Assembly (NCBI RefSeq): GCF_964030845.1
Contig: NZ_OZ034983.1
Location: 1,240,001-1,304,000, forward strand
Direction: 5' to 3'
DNA length: 64,000 bases
From: Candidatus Fukatsuia endosymbiont of Tuberolachnus salignus
GTDB taxonomy: Bacteria > Pseudomonadota > Gammaproteobacteria > Enterobacterales > Enterobacteriaceae
Each line of letters begins with the position of its first letter. Position 1 is the stretch's first letter. The position numbers were made by a program, and so were the translations under genes. The notes below the pieces were generated by a model that saw only the letters and a list, made by a program, of their open reading frames with translations, was not told the origin of the DNA and did no database searches. Below are positions 9,019 to 18,808 of the stretch, in pieces.

Positions 9019-9312
9019 TTTCCGTATTATCCGTATTAACCTACAGCTCCTTTTTATTTTTTCACCGAATGATAGCATTCCTGTAGGTATCGGATGAGTA
9101 AAATCATTTAATATGCAGTGATATTAGAATTTATTCGGAATCGTCATGTGTGACGCTCAGATAGGGAAAAATAGGCGAGAAAGCGTAGTTGCGTTTTTCA
9201 TATACAACACAAGGTAACAAGTGAACATTTTGAGATTGTTTTTGACGAGTGACTTAACCAAAACACGGCGAGCACAAGAGATTTCGAACAGGTTACTTGG
9301 GTGAGGGGCTTC
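9019..9312. other. Intergenic region, no gene seen
   Basis: Contains an inverted repeat ACCTACAG (9039-9046) / CTGTAGGT (9081-9088) with a 34-base loop, too open to call a terminator of gltL, and one copy of a 26-bp repeat at 9266-9292 that recurs near 49955. Confidence 0.4.
9266..9292 (-). repeat. 26-bp repeat (CCTGTTYGAAATCTC type), copy 1
   Basis: On the minus strand this reads CCTGTTCGAAATCTCTTGTG and continues CTCGCCG. It matches 49955-49981 with two differences, and a more diverged copy lies at 10168-10193. All are intergenic. Confidence 0.5.
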
Positions 9313-9336
9313 AAAAAACCCGCCTATCAGCGGGTT
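9313..9336 (-). terminator. Rho-independent terminator of the cold-shock gene
   Basis: On the minus strand AACCCGC/GCGGGTT forms a stem followed by six T, about 30 bases past the stop codon of the cspE-like gene. Confidence 0.88.
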
Positions 9337-9367
9337 CATAGCATCAGCAAAGCAAAATGATTAAATA

Positions 9368-9580
9368 TCAATCAGTAGTGACGTTTGCTGCAGATGGACC
9401 TTTAGCACCGTTTTCGATAGTAAACTGTACCTGTTGCCCTTCAGCTAAGGTTTTAAAGCCATCGCTCTTGATTGCAGAAAAGTGCACGAAGACATCTTTG
9501 CTACCGTCTTCTGGTGTAATAAAACCAAAACCTTTAGACTCGTTGAACCACTTTACTGAGCCTTTTTTTGTATCAGACAT
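9368..9580 (-). CDS. cspE: Cold-shock-domain protein, CspE/CspC type
   Basis: Small RNA/DNA chaperone that melts RNA secondary structure and can act as an antiterminator. The 70-residue OB-fold protein has the RNP1-type KGFGFI and RNP2-type VFVHF motifs and is closest to E. coli CspE. The ATG at 9580 is chosen because it fits the family start and follows AAAGGA. The ORF could extend to 9613, but those residues are not family-like. The gene stands alone with its own terminator. The 5' side up to about 9740 is free of genes and may be a long leader, as in other csp genes. Confidence 0.93.
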   Translation of the reverse strand: MSDTKKGSVKWFNESKGFGFITPEDGSKDVFVHFSAIKSDGFKTLAEGQQVQFTIENGAKGPSAANVTTD

Positions 9581-9912
9581 GTGTATTTCCTTTATTAAAA
9601 AATTTGCCGCCACGGGCGTGTTATAGCCAGCTATCAGTCGTTACTTATGGAGGCATTTATTGAAGAAAATTCGTCAGTGAAGGGCTATCAACGATAACGC
9701 TTTAAATATGAACTACTTTACTCAAGATGTCGTGCATAAATAGGCAGATCTGTACCACAGGCTGGGGCGCATTAACTCATGAACTGCTTTTAATAGCAAT
9801 ATTTTTTTCTTCTAGGCTCATGTCAGTGTGGTTACACAAAATCGCTACCGGCTGGGCATTCTAGTCTAATTTAGGAAAAAATCCTTTCGAAAAAAAGCAT
9901 TTTTTATCATTA

Positions 9913-9955
9913 GGCTTCTTGCAAAACCGTAGCGAGGGGGGTGAAGTCAAGGCGA
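9913..9955. repeat. Partial copy of palindromic family 1
   Basis: Begins GGCTTCTTGCAAAACC after a TA and continues with the GTGAAGTCAAGGCG segment seen in complete copies, then similarity stops. The other terminal repeat is missing. Confidence 0.6.
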
Positions 9956-10016
9956 GAAATTTGTATTCTCCATTGGCTTATGTTGTACTAAAATCCGGCG
10001 AGGTTTTCTATACAGA

Positions 10017-10143
10017 TATACCCTTCGCCTTTCAAGTTACGGCGGCGTTGGCTGCTCGCACTCATCCCAGTCATGTACTACTTGTACACGCTTGGGATTC
10101 GATTGATTGCCGCCTTGCCGTAACTCGAAATTCATTGGGTATA
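10017..10143. repeat. Palindromic element family 3, copy 1 (127 bp)
   Basis: Starts TATACCCTTCGCC and ends GGGTATA, with long imperfect inverted arms (CAAGTTACGGC against GCCGTAACTCG). A second copy at 47530-47646 is nearly identical apart from a 10-bp difference in the loop. The TATACCC ends resemble those of the IS630-type elements at 47.7-49.9 kb. Confidence 0.75.
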
Positions 10144-10315
10144 TACCACTGTTTGGGTGAGTAAGGATCTGTTTGAAGTCTATTGTGAGCACCGCGCAAC
10201 ATAGGATCCACGTCACGCAACATGTTTCTCCATAGATTTCGAATAGCCTCGCATAGTCAGTAATAAACCATCAAAGATAAGTAACGGTAACAGGCCGCTT
10301 AATAACGGGGAAATT

Positions 10316-12547
10316 ATGGTTGCTGTCAGAAATACACATTTGAACCCGGCGGGTGAATTTGCTCTTGATCTGTGGATCGCCAATCTACGGCTGAATCCTC
10401 AGTCGTCCGAGCGACTGGCTGAAACGTGGCACTATTGTGAACAGCAGACGAAAAATCATCCAGATGCTTCTCTGTTGCTGTGGCGTGGTCTGGAAATGGT
10501 AGAAATTCTTGCCACTCTCAGTATGGATAACGACAGTATGCGTGCCGCGTTGCTATTTCCGTTAGTGGATGCCAATTTAGTAGAGGAAGCAACCCTTAAC
10601 GAAAATATGGGCATAAGCATCACGACACTGATCCGTGGGGTGCGTGATATGGACGCGATTCGCCAGTTAAAAGCAACCCACAATGATACGATGGGTTGCG
10701 AACAAGTGGACAATGTTCGTCGTATGTTACTCGCGATGGTAGAAGATTTTCGCTGTGTAGTGATTAAGCTGGCAGAACGAATCGCACATCTGCGGGAAGT
10801 GAAAGATGCTCCAGAAGATGAACGGGTTTTGGCCGCTAAAGAATGTTCCAATATTTATGCTCCTCTGGCGAATCGATTGGGTATCGGTCAAATCAAATGG
10901 GAACTGGAAGATCTCTGCTTCCGCTATTTGCATCCTGCCCGATATCAACAAATTGCCAAATTACTTCATGAGCGGCGTATTGATCGTGAAAAGTTTATTG
11001 ACAATTTTACCACCACGTTGCGTAGTGCTATGGCGGATGAAAACATAGAGGCGGAAATTTATGGCCGCCCCAAACATATCTATAGCATTTGGCGCAAAAT
11101 GCAGAAAAAGTCGCTCACCTTTGATGAACTTTTTGATGTGCGCGCAGTGCGCATCGTCGTCAAACGCCTGCAAGACTGTTATGCGGCATTAGGCGTGGTC
11201 CATACCTATTTCCGCCATTTACCGGATGAGTTTGATGATTATGTCGCTAATCCTAAACCCAATGGCTACCAATCGATTCATTCCGTGGTACTGGGACCCA
11301 AGGGAAAAACGTTAGAAATCCAAATCCGTACTGAACGAATGCATGAAGATGCCGAATTGGGCGTTGCCGCTCATTGGAAATATAAAGAAGGTGCGGCCGC
11401 GGTCGGGCATTCAGGCTACGAAAACCGGATCGCGTGGTTGCGTAAACTGATTGCCTGGCAAGAAGAAATGGCAGATTCAGGAGAGATGCTTGACGAAGTA
11501 CGCAGCCAAGTATTTGATGATCGAGTTTACGTTTTTACACCGAAAGGTGATGTGATTGATTTACCAGTCAACTCTACACCACTGGATTTCGCTTACTATA
11601 TCCATAGTGATATTGGGCATCGTTGTATTGGCGCTAAAGTGGGTGGTCGCATCGTCCCCTTTACCTATCACCTGAAAATGGGTGATCAGATTGAAATTAC
11701 TACTCAAAGGCAACCGAATCCGAGCCGTGACTGGTTGAATCCTAATTTAGGCTATGTCACTACTCACCGTGGACGTTCTAAAATTCATTATTGGTTCCGC
11801 AAACAGGATCGGGATAAAAACATCCTGGCTGGACGTCAGATATTGGACAATGAGTTGGAACAACTCAATATTAGCTTGAAAAAAGCCGAAAAACTGTTGA
11901 TCTCACGTTATAACGTCAATTCACTGGATGAATTATTGGCAGCTATTGGCAGTGGTGATGTCCGTGTTAACCAAATGGTTAATTTCTTACAGGGCACGTT
12001 TAAGAAACCCAGTGCGGAAGAAGCTGATCAGCAGGCTCTACATCAGCTAACCCATAAGACTCAGCACTCTTTACATACCAGTAGCAAAGACAACGGGCGT
12101 ATTATTGTGCAAGGAATAGGTAATCTAATGCACTATATCGCCCGTTGTTGCCAGCCAATACCCGCAGATGAAATTGTTGGTTTTATCACCCAAGGACGGG
12201 GAGTCTCCATTCACCAGGTCGCTTGTGAGCAACTGGCAGAGCTGAGATCTCATGCACCTGAACGTATCATAGAAGCAACATGGGGAGACAATTACTCGAA
12301 CGGTTATTCTTTAGTAGTACGAGTTATCGCTAATGATCGCAGCGGATTATTACGTGATATCACCACAGTCTTGGCTAATGAGAAAGTGAATGTTTTGCGG
12401 ATTAGCAGCCACTGTGATGTCAAAAAACAATTAGCGTCCCTCGATATGGATATTGAAATCTATAATGCAGAAGTACAGGGGCGCGTATTAGCCAAACTCA
12501 AGATGTTGCCGGATGTGATTGATGCTCGGCGTTTACATGGTGATTGA
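10316..12547 (+). CDS. relA: (p)ppGpp synthetase I (GTP pyrophosphokinase)
   Basis: Ribosome-associated enzyme that makes (p)ppGpp from GTP/GDP and ATP during amino-acid starvation. It has 743 residues against 744 in E. coli. Domains in order: degenerate HD hydrolase region (about 1-190, no catalytic HD), synthetase with the DEFDDYVANPKPNGYQS segment that carries the RelA-type acidic motif, TGS domain beginning VYVFTPKGD, helical and zinc-finger region with CCQPIP, and C-terminal ACT domain. It ends 148 bases before lepA; in E. coli mazEF-mazG-pyrG follow relA, so this junction is rearranged. No spoT is in the window. Confidence 0.97.
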   Translation: MVAVRNTHLNPAGEFALDLWIANLRLNPQSSERLAETWHYCEQQTKNHPDASLLLWRGLEMVEILATLSMDNDSMRAALLFPLVDANLVEEATLNENMGISITTLIRGVRDMDAIRQLKATHNDTMGCEQVDNVRRMLLAMVEDFRCVVIKLAERIAHLREVKDAPEDERVLAAKECSNIYAPLANRLGIGQIKWELEDLCFRYLHPARYQQIAKLLHERRIDREKFIDNFTTTLRSAMADENIEAEIYGRPKHIYSIWRKMQKKSLTFDELFDVRAVRIVVKRLQDCYAALGVVHTYFRHLPDEFDDYVANPKPNGYQSIHSVVLGPKGKTLEIQIRTERMHEDAELGVAAHWKYKEGAAAVGHSGYENRIAWLRKLIAWQEEMADSGEMLDEVRSQVFDDRVYVFTPKGDVIDLPVNSTPLDFAYYIHSDIGHRCIGAKVGGRIVPFTYHLKMGDQIEITTQRQPNPSRDWLNPNLGYVTTHRGRSKIHYWFRKQDRDKNILAGRQILDNELEQLNISLKKAEKLLISRYNVNSLDELLAAIGSGDVRVNQMVNFLQGTFKKPSAEEADQQALHQLTHKTQHSLHTSSKDNGRIIVQGIGNLMHYIARCCQPIPADEIVGFITQGRGVSIHQVACEQLAELRSHAPERIIEATWGDNYSNGYSLVVRVIANDRSGLLRDITTVLANEKVNVLRISSHCDVKKQLASLDMDIEIYNAEVQGRVLAKLKMLPDVIDARRLHGD

Positions 12548-12695
12548 ACAGCCCTTGGATTATTTTTGGTCGGTTTGCTTCATTCACTCTGTTTTGCGTC
12601 CTTTCTACCTATCGGATAAAGCTGTAATATGCAGGCAAATTTGCAGGGTGGTTTTTTTGAGTTCTGAACAGCCTCTTAAGAGAAAAAATTTACAA

Positions 12696-14495
12696 ATGAA
12701 ATTCATACGAAATTTCTCCATTATTGCCCATATCGATCATGGCAAGTCGACACTATCCGACCGTATTATCCAAATTTGCGGTGGTTTAGCTGAACGTGAG
12801 ATGGCAGCACAAGTTCTTGATTCGATGGATCTCGAACGTGAACGCGGTATTACTATTAAAGCACAAAGTGTAACTTTGGATTACCACGCTAAGGATGGTC
12901 AAAGCTATCAGCTTAATTTTATCGACACCCCCGGACATGTTGATTTCTCTTATGAGGTCTCCCGCTCACTGGCTGCTTGTGAAGGAGCACTGTTGGTGGT
13001 TGATGCCGGTCAAGGGGTAGAAGCGCAAACATTAGCTAATTGTTATACCGCAATGGAAATGAATCTAGAAGTGGTTCCAGTGCTGAATAAAATTGACTTA
13101 CCGGCTGCTGATCCCGATCGCGTCGCACAAGAAATTGAAGACATCGTGGGTATTAGCGCAATTGATGCCGTGCGTTGTTCAGCAAAAACGGGCGTGGGTG
13201 TCAGCGATGTACTGGAACGCCTGGTTCGTGATATTCCCCCTCCAACAGGAGACGCCAGTGCCCCGTTGCAGGCACTGATTATCGATTCATGGTTTGATAA
13301 TTATTTAGGTGTTGTTTCTTTAATTCGTATTAAAAACGGCACTCTGTGCAAAGGTGATAAAATTAAAGTAATAAGTACGGGTCAAAGTTATAATGCGGAT
13401 CGTTTGGGCATTTTTACTCCGAAACGTATTGATCGTGATAAGCTCAATTGCGGTGAAGTGGGTTGGGTAGTTTGTGCCATCAAAGACATTCTTGGCGCAC
13501 CGGTTGGTGATACATTGACATTGAACCACCAACCGGCAGAAAGCGCTTTGCCTGGCTTTCAAAAAGTTAAGCCTCAGGTTTATGCGGGCTTGTTCCCGAT
13601 CAGTTCTGATGATTATGAGACTTTCCGTGATGCACTGGGTAAACTGAGTTTGAACGATGCTTCTCTCTTTTATGAACCCGAGAGTTCCACTGCACTGGGT
13701 TTCGGCTTTCGTTGTGGCTTTCTTGGATTATTACATATGGAGATTATTCAAGAACGTTTGGAACGTGAATACGATCTTGATCTGATCACCACCGCACCAA
13801 CAGTAGTGTATGAAGTACAGACTACAGGCAAAGAAACCCTGCATATTGATAGCCCATCGAAACTCCCTCCGTTAAACAATATTACAGAATTGCGCGAGCC
13901 TATTGCTCAATGTCATATGTTGTTACCGCAGGAATACCTGGGTAATGTGATCACGCTATGTATCGAAAAACGTGGTGTACAGACCAATATGGTGTATCAC
14001 GGTAATCAAGTCGCTTTAACTTACGATATTCCAATGGCAGAAGTGGTGCTGGATTTCTTTGATCGTCTGAAATCAACATCTCGTGGGTACGCGTCTCTGG
14101 ATTATAATTTCAGCAAATTCCAAACTGCGGATATGGTGCGGGTCGATGTGTTGATCAATAACGAGCGTGTCGATGCGTTAGCATTGATTACTCATCGTAA
14201 TAACGCGCAATACCGTGGTCGTGATTTAGTGGAAAAAATGAAAGAACTTATCCCACGTCAACAATTTGATATTGCGATTCAAGCTGCTATTGGTAATCAG
14301 GTTATTGCACGATCGACAGTAAAACAATTGCGCAAAAATGTCATTGCCAAATGTTACGGTGGCGATGTCAGTCGTAAAAAGAAACTGTTGCAGAAACAGA
14401 AAGAAGGCAAAAAACGGATGAAGCAGGTTGGGAACGTTGAACTTCCACAAGAAGCTTTTTTGGCCATTTTACACGTGGGTAAAAATAGCAAATAG
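12696..14495 (+). CDS. lepA: Translation elongation factor 4 (LepA)
   Basis: Ribosomal GTPase that back-translocates or helps initiating and stalled ribosomes. The 599-residue product has the length of E. coli LepA and its domains: G domain with AHIDHGKST (11-19), DTPGH and NKID, domain II, EF-G-like domains III and V, and the LepA C-terminal domain ending in a basic KQKEGKKRMKQ region. The ATG at 12696 matches the family start; the frame is open upstream to 12519 inside relA, but those residues are not LepA. It forms a unit with lepB, 8 bases downstream. Confidence 0.97.
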   Translation: MKFIRNFSIIAHIDHGKSTLSDRIIQICGGLAEREMAAQVLDSMDLERERGITIKAQSVTLDYHAKDGQSYQLNFIDTPGHVDFSYEVSRSLAACEGALLVVDAGQGVEAQTLANCYTAMEMNLEVVPVLNKIDLPAADPDRVAQEIEDIVGISAIDAVRCSAKTGVGVSDVLERLVRDIPPPTGDASAPLQALIIDSWFDNYLGVVSLIRIKNGTLCKGDKIKVISTGQSYNADRLGIFTPKRIDRDKLNCGEVGWVVCAIKDILGAPVGDTLTLNHQPAESALPGFQKVKPQVYAGLFPISSDDYETFRDALGKLSLNDASLFYEPESSTALGFGFRCGFLGLLHMEIIQERLEREYDLDLITTAPTVVYEVQTTGKETLHIDSPSKLPPLNNITELREPIAQCHMLLPQEYLGNVITLCIEKRGVQTNMVYHGNQVALTYDIPMAEVVLDFFDRLKSTSRGYASLDYNFSKFQTADMVRVDVLINNERVDALALITHRNNAQYRGRDLVEKMKELIPRQQFDIAIQAAIGNQVIARSTVKQLRKNVIAKCYGGDVSRKKKLLQKQKEGKKRMKQVGNVELPQEAFLAILHVGKNSK

Positions 14496-14503
14496 GAGAT
14501 CGT

Positions 14504-15481
14504 ATGGCTAACATGTTCGCTTTGCTTTTAGCTATAGCAACGCTGGTGACAGGGATTATTTGGTGTTTAGAACGCTTAAAATGGGCACCGGCTCGTCAGG
14601 CAAAAGTTGCCGCTATTGATACCGCTGGTGGTGATCTGCTGGATAATAATGCGCAGCAAAAAGCAGCCAAACAACCTGGTTGGATCGAGCATACTGTCTC
14701 GATTTTTCCCGTATTGGCACTGGTATTCATCATGCGTTCGTTTATTTACGAACCTTTTCAGATCCCTTCGGGTTCAATGATGCCGACATTATTGATAGGT
14801 GATTTTATTTTGGTGGAGAAATATGCTTATGGCATTAAAGATCCTATCAGCTTAACGACACTGATCCCAACCGGTCATCCTAAACGTGGTGATATTGCCG
14901 TTTTTAAATATCCGTTAAATCCGCGACTCGACTATATTAAACGTGTTATTGGTTTACCCGGTGATCGAGTGAGCTATGATCCTGTCAGCAAAGAAGTCAC
15001 GGTACAGCCGTCCTGCAGCAGTGGCAATACTTGTGAGAGTAAACTGGTGATGACTTACAGTACACTCTTACCGAGTGAACTCGTACAGACGTTCCGTTTT
15101 CTGGGTAACAGCGAGTCATCAGCAGGTTTTTTTCAGATCCCACTGGATCGGGAAATACCCGAAGAGGGGATACGTCTGCGTACTCGTGATGAGCGCATTG
15201 GTTCAGTCACGCATCCTATTTTAACCGTTCCGGGTGCTCACGATCAGCTAAGTTCCTATTATCAACAACCTGGTCAGTCTTTTGGCGTGTGGGTGGTGCC
15301 TGAAGGTCACTATTTTATGATGGGTGATAATCGGGATAACAGTGCAGACAGCCGTTATTGGGGCTTTGTACCTGAACGTAACCTGGTGGGTAAAGCAACG
15401 GCTATCTGGATGAGTTTTGATAAGCAGGAAGGTGAATGGCCAACGGGAGTACGTCTAAACCGTATTGGCGGCATTCATTAA
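14504..15481 (+). CDS. lepB: Signal peptidase I
   Basis: Inner-membrane protease that removes signal peptides from exported proteins. The 325-residue protein (E. coli 324) has two N-terminal membrane segments (about 3-20 and 63-80), the catalytic serine S91 in IPSGSMMPT and the general-base lysine K146 in YIKRVIGLPGD, plus the C-terminal GDNRDNSADSR box. An AGGAG ribosome site lies just past the lepA stop. In other enterics rnc follows directly; here a 138-bp family-1 element begins two bases past the stop codon. Confidence 0.97.
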   Translation: MANMFALLLAIATLVTGIIWCLERLKWAPARQAKVAAIDTAGGDLLDNNAQQKAAKQPGWIEHTVSIFPVLALVFIMRSFIYEPFQIPSGSMMPTLLIGDFILVEKYAYGIKDPISLTTLIPTGHPKRGDIAVFKYPLNPRLDYIKRVIGLPGDRVSYDPVSKEVTVQPSCSSGNTCESKLVMTYSTLLPSELVQTFRFLGNSESSAGFFQIPLDREIPEEGIRLRTRDERIGSVTHPILTVPGAHDQLSSYYQQPGQSFGVWVVPEGHYFMMGDNRDNSADSRYWGFVPERNLVGKATAIWMSFDKQEGEWPTGVRLNRIGGIH

Positions 15482-15483
15482 TA

Positions 15484-15621
15484 GGCTTCTTGCAAAACCT
15501 ACTATGTGCTGCAAATTCTGCGTTACGTGGAGCTCGCAATCCTCATGTACTACAGTCGGTTGCTGTGCTCCGGGCGCTTTGACTTCACTTCACATAACGA
15601 ATTATGGTTTTGCAAGAAGCC
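15484..15621. repeat. Palindromic element family 1 between lepB and rnc (138 bp)
   Basis: Has 16-bp perfect terminal inverted repeats, GGCTTCTTGCAAAACC and its complement. The left end is flanked by TA. The interior shares GCGTTACG, GAGCTCGCAATCCTCATGTAC and GACTTCAC segments with the other copies. No ORF. Confidence 0.85.
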
Positions 15622-15674
15622 GAATGAAAGAGATTTGTCTTATTTCTAACGTATTGTTGAACTATTGGTAACTC

Positions 15675-16361
15675 ATGAATCCCATCGTAATAGATAGGCT
15701 ACAGCACAAGCTGGGCTACACTTTTCAGCAACAGGCACTTTTACTGCAAGCGTTGACGCATCGTAGTGCCGACAGTGAACACAATGAACGTTTAGAGTTT
15801 CTGGGTGATTCTATTTTGAATTTTGTTATTGCTAATGCACTCTATCAACGTTTTCCTTTGGTAGATGAAGGTGATATGAGCCGAATGCGTGCGACCTTGG
15901 TCAGGGGGGGTACCTTGGCTGAAATGGCGCGTGAATTTCACCTGGGTGAATGTTTGCGCCTGGGGCCTGGCGAGCTGAAAAGTGGTGGTTTTCGCCGCGA
16001 ATCTATTTTGGCAGATACCGTGGAAGCAATTATTGGCGGCATATTTTTGGACAGTGATATACAAAAGGTTGGACAGTTAGTTCTAACCTGGTACGCCGAG
16101 CGTTTAGCAGAAATCAGCCCCGGTGAAAAACAGAAAGATCCAAAAACACGTTTGCAGGAATACCTGCAACGTTTGCATAGGTCCTTGCCTTCTTACCTGA
16201 TTACCCAGGTCAGCGGTGAGGCTCATGATCAAAAATTTACTATCCACTGCCACGTCAGTGGCTTGAGTGAACCTGTGGTGGGGAGTGGATCAAGTCGCCG
16301 TAAAGCTGAACAAGCAGCAGCGGAACAAACATTAATAAAGTTGGAGCTGCAAGGTGAGTGA
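15675..16361 (+). CDS. rnc: Ribonuclease III
   Basis: Double-strand-specific endoribonuclease for rRNA maturation and mRNA processing. The 228-residue product (E. coli 226) has the RNase III signature NERLEFLGDSIL around residues 37-48, the downstream acidic DTVEAIIGG, and a C-terminal double-stranded RNA-binding domain from about residue 155. It overlaps era by 8 bases, as expected for the conserved rnc-era-recO operon. The ribosome site before ATG is weak. The family-1 element upstream may have replaced the native rnc leader, which in E. coli carries an RNase III autoregulation hairpin. Confidence 0.97.
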   Translation: MNPIVIDRLQHKLGYTFQQQALLLQALTHRSADSEHNERLEFLGDSILNFVIANALYQRFPLVDEGDMSRMRATLVRGGTLAEMAREFHLGECLRLGPGELKSGGFRRESILADTVEAIIGGIFLDSDIQKVGQLVLTWYAERLAEISPGEKQKDPKTRLQEYLQRLHRSLPSYLITQVSGEAHDQKFTIHCHVSGLSEPVVGSGSSRRKAEQAAAEQTLIKLELQGE

Positions 16362-17265
16362 AGTACCAAAAAAATACTGTGGGTTTATTTCTATTGTTGG
16401 GCGCCCGAATGTTGGGAAATCCACTCTACTTAATGCGTTACTGGGGCAAAAAGTTTCCATTACTTCGCGCAAACCACAAACTACACGTCATCGCATTATG
16501 GGGATCCATACTGAAGGGGTTTATCAAACTATTTATGTTGATACACCTGGGCTACACATTGAAGAAAAACGCGCCATCAACAGGTTAATGAATCGAGCAG
16601 CGAGCAGTGCCATCGGAGACGTTGAATTAGTGATTTTTGTGGTTGAGGGAACCCACTGGACAGCTGATGACGAAATGGTGGTTAATAAACTGCGTCATGT
16701 ACAGTGCCCAGTATTGTTGGCGATCAATAAAATTGATAATGTCATCGATAAATCAAAGCTATTACCGCATATGCAGTTTATTAGCCAACAAATGTCTTTC
16801 CTTGATATTGTTCCCATTGCGGCGGAAAAGAACATAAACCTGACAACTATCGCCAATATTGTGCGCCGATATATTCCAGAAGCGGAACATCACTTCCCAG
16901 AAAATTACATTACCGATCGTTCACAACGCTTTATGGCATCGGAAATCATTCGTGAAAAGCTGATGCGCTTTTTGGGTGAAGAGTTGCCTTATTCCGTAAC
17001 AGTTGAAGTTGAACAATTTATAATCAATGCGCGCGGTGGTTACACCATTCACGGTTTAATTTTAGTGGAGCGAGAAGGCCAGAAAAAAATGGTTATTGGC
17101 AATAAAGGGGCAAAAATCAAAACTATCGGTATCGAAGCGCGTCAAGATATGGAACAGATGTTTATGGTTAAAGTCCATCTTGAATTATGGGTAAAAGTGA
17201 AATCGGGCTGGGCAGATGACGAACGCGCATTACGTAGCCTAGGCTACATCGATGATTTGAAATAA
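16354..17265 (+). CDS. era: GTPase Era
   Basis: Essential GTPase that binds 16S rRNA near the anti-Shine-Dalgarno sequence and assists 30S assembly. The 303-residue protein has a G domain with GRPNVGKST (16-24), DTPG and NKID, then a KH RNA-binding domain containing VIGNKGAKIKTIG. The start codon is GTG, with GGAG about 8 bases upstream inside rnc. Translation is probably coupled to rnc by the 8-base overlap. Confidence 0.96.
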   Translation: MSEVPKKYCGFISIVGRPNVGKSTLLNALLGQKVSITSRKPQTTRHRIMGIHTEGVYQTIYVDTPGLHIEEKRAINRLMNRAASSAIGDVELVIFVVEGTHWTADDEMVVNKLRHVQCPVLLAINKIDNVIDKSKLLPHMQFISQQMSFLDIVPIAAEKNINLTTIANIVRRYIPEAEHHFPENYITDRSQRFMASEIIREKLMRFLGEELPYSVTVEVEQFIINARGGYTIHGLILVEREGQKKMVIGNKGAKIKTIGIEARQDMEQMFMVKVHLELWVKVKSGWADDERALRSLGYIDDLK

Positions 17266-17268
17266 GCA

Positions 17269-17973
17269 GTGCTAAGAGAAGCCTGGCACCGCACATTTGT
17301 TTTACATCGGCGCCCCTACAGTGAAACCAGCTTACTACTGGATCTTTTCACTGAAAAAGAAGGACGGATAACCGTCCTCGCCAAGGGTGCGCGTGGACGA
17401 AATTCTAATCTGAAAGGTTGCTTACAACCTTTTGTCCCGTTATTAGCCCGTTGGAGTGGCCGTGGAGAAATAAAAATCTTGTGTTATGCGGAACCGATTT
17501 CTCTTGCTTTGCCCCTCAGTGGCAACCTGTTATACAGTGGCTTCTATGTAAATGAGCTATTATCGCGTCTTTTGGAGCCTGGCACCAATTATTCGGAGCT
17601 ATTTTTTGCCTATCTCCATTGTTTAAAAAATCTTAGTTTACAGAGCCTCACCAAAGGATCACCTGAACATGCCTTACGTCAATTTGAACTGGCGACGTTA
17701 GCCAACCTGGGTTACGGCGTCGATTTTCTTCACTGTGCACTCAGTGGACAAAAGGTGAAGGCGGGCATGATTTACCACTATCAACAAAAGAAAGGTTTTA
17801 TCGTTAGTTCGGTAATAAGTAATGATAGTTTTACGGGTCGAGAGCTACAGGCTCTGGCTTGTGGAGAATTTCCTGATGTTGAAACCTTACGAGCCGCGAA
17901 ACGTTTTACTCGCATGGCGTTGCGGCCTTATTTAGGCAACAAGCCATTGAAAAGCCGTGAGTTATTTCTATAA
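17269..17973 (+). CDS. recO: DNA repair protein RecO
   Basis: RecFOR mediator that loads RecA onto SSB-coated DNA and anneals strands. The 234-residue protein follows E. coli RecO (242 aa) along its length: the N-terminal OB fold (ETSLLLDLFTEKEGR, VLAKGARG) and the helical C-terminal part ending PLKSRELF. It is about eight residues shorter at the C-terminus. The start is GTG three bases after era. pdxJ and acpS, which normally follow, are absent; the next gene is convergent btuD. Confidence 0.95.
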   Translation: MLREAWHRTFVLHRRPYSETSLLLDLFTEKEGRITVLAKGARGRNSNLKGCLQPFVPLLARWSGRGEIKILCYAEPISLALPLSGNLLYSGFYVNELLSRLLEPGTNYSELFFAYLHCLKNLSLQSLTKGSPEHALRQFELATLANLGYGVDFLHCALSGQKVKAGMIYHYQQKKGFIVSSVISNDSFTGRELQALACGEFPDVETLRAAKRFTRMALRPYLGNKPLKSRELFL

Positions 17974-18039
17974 AGCGAAGTACGTGTCAATATTCTATTT
18001 ATATTTAGACCGACAATTTACCATTGGTGATAATAGCCG

Positions 18040-18786
18040 CTATATAATCCAATCACGTTGATGAAAACGTTGTCGTTGAAATTCGATGCCGAATATTTTA
18101 GACAAGATTTTGGGCTGCATCACTTGTTTAGCCTTTCCTTGAATAACAACTCGACCAGCAGCTAATAACCAAATCTGATCGGCCTGTTGCAAACTATGAT
18201 TTAAATCATGGGTACTGATAATGACACTGCGTCCGGCCTGACAAAATTTTCTTACCAAGTCGTTCAGCGCTGCTTTTTGCCCCACATCCAGGCTGTTAGC
18301 AGGCTCGTCGAGTAATAATATTTTGCTATCGCTATTAATATCCGGCCACACCTGCAAAAAAATCGCCGCTAGCCGAACTCGTTGCCATTCACCACCAGAC
18401 AACAGGTTTAGCCTGTGCGGCAATTTACCTACTAAACGTAATTTTTGACATAGATAACCGATAGTGGCCACTACAGTAGGCCGATCGACACAGGTGCCGC
18501 CTGGCAGATGTAAAGCAAGATATTGGAATAGTGGCATTACCGCCGTCGCCGGTTGCTGTTGAGGGAGATAAGCTCGATAGCGCGCTAATTCATGCCCCTG
18601 ATAGTCTGGTAATGATTTTCCCGCAAGAAGAACGGTTCCCTCTCCTGGTAGCAGACCTGCTATCCGCGCCAGTAGTGTGCTTTTACCCGCTCCGTTCGCA
18701 CCAATAAGATGAATTTGTAACCCTGCTTCAACTTGAGCAGAAAAAGGTGCGAGACGGGAGCGGACCCCCACCTTGTCAAGTTGCAT
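18040..18786 (-). CDS. btuD: Vitamin B12 import ATPase BtuD
   Basis: ATP-binding subunit of the BtuCDF cobalamin importer. Walker A GANGAGKST and the FecCD/BtuD-type signature LLSGGEWQRVRLA are clear, with Walker B LLLDEP and STHDLNH following. About 248 residues from the start at 18786, which matches the Yersinia and E. coli N-terminus (MQL...). The frame is open to 18831, overlapping btuC, but those residues are not family-like. No good ribosome site is seen, so coupling to btuC is likely. It is also the only FecCD-partner ATPase in the window, which matters because hmuV is missing. Confidence 0.93.
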   Translation of the reverse strand: MQLDKVGVRSRLAPFSAQVEAGLQIHLIGANGAGKSTLLARIAGLLPGEGTVLLAGKSLPDYQGHELARYRAYLPQQQPATAVMPLFQYLALHLPGGTCVDRPTVVATIGYLCQKLRLVGKLPHRLNLLSGGEWQRVRLAAIFLQVWPDINSDSKILLLDEPANSLDVGQKAALNDLVRKFCQAGRSVIISTHDLNHSLQQADQIWLLAAGRVVIQGKAKQVMQPKILSKIFGIEFQRQRFHQRDWII

Positions 18787-18808
18787 AATATTTCTGTAAT
18801 CAGTTGTG

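Larger units (their letters stand above)
9581..10315. other. Intergenic region made largely of repeat elements
   Basis: Between the cspE-like gene and relA there is no credible gene. It contains a half copy of family 1 (9913-9955), a complete family-3 element (10017-10143) and a diverged copy of the 26-bp repeat (10168-10193). In enterics rlmD and barA flank relA here; neither is present. Confidence 0.6.

Noticed and set aside
9039..9088. ACCTACAG/CTGTAGGT inverted repeat after gltL as a terminator
   Set aside because: A 34-base loop and no T run directly after the stem make it a poor terminator.
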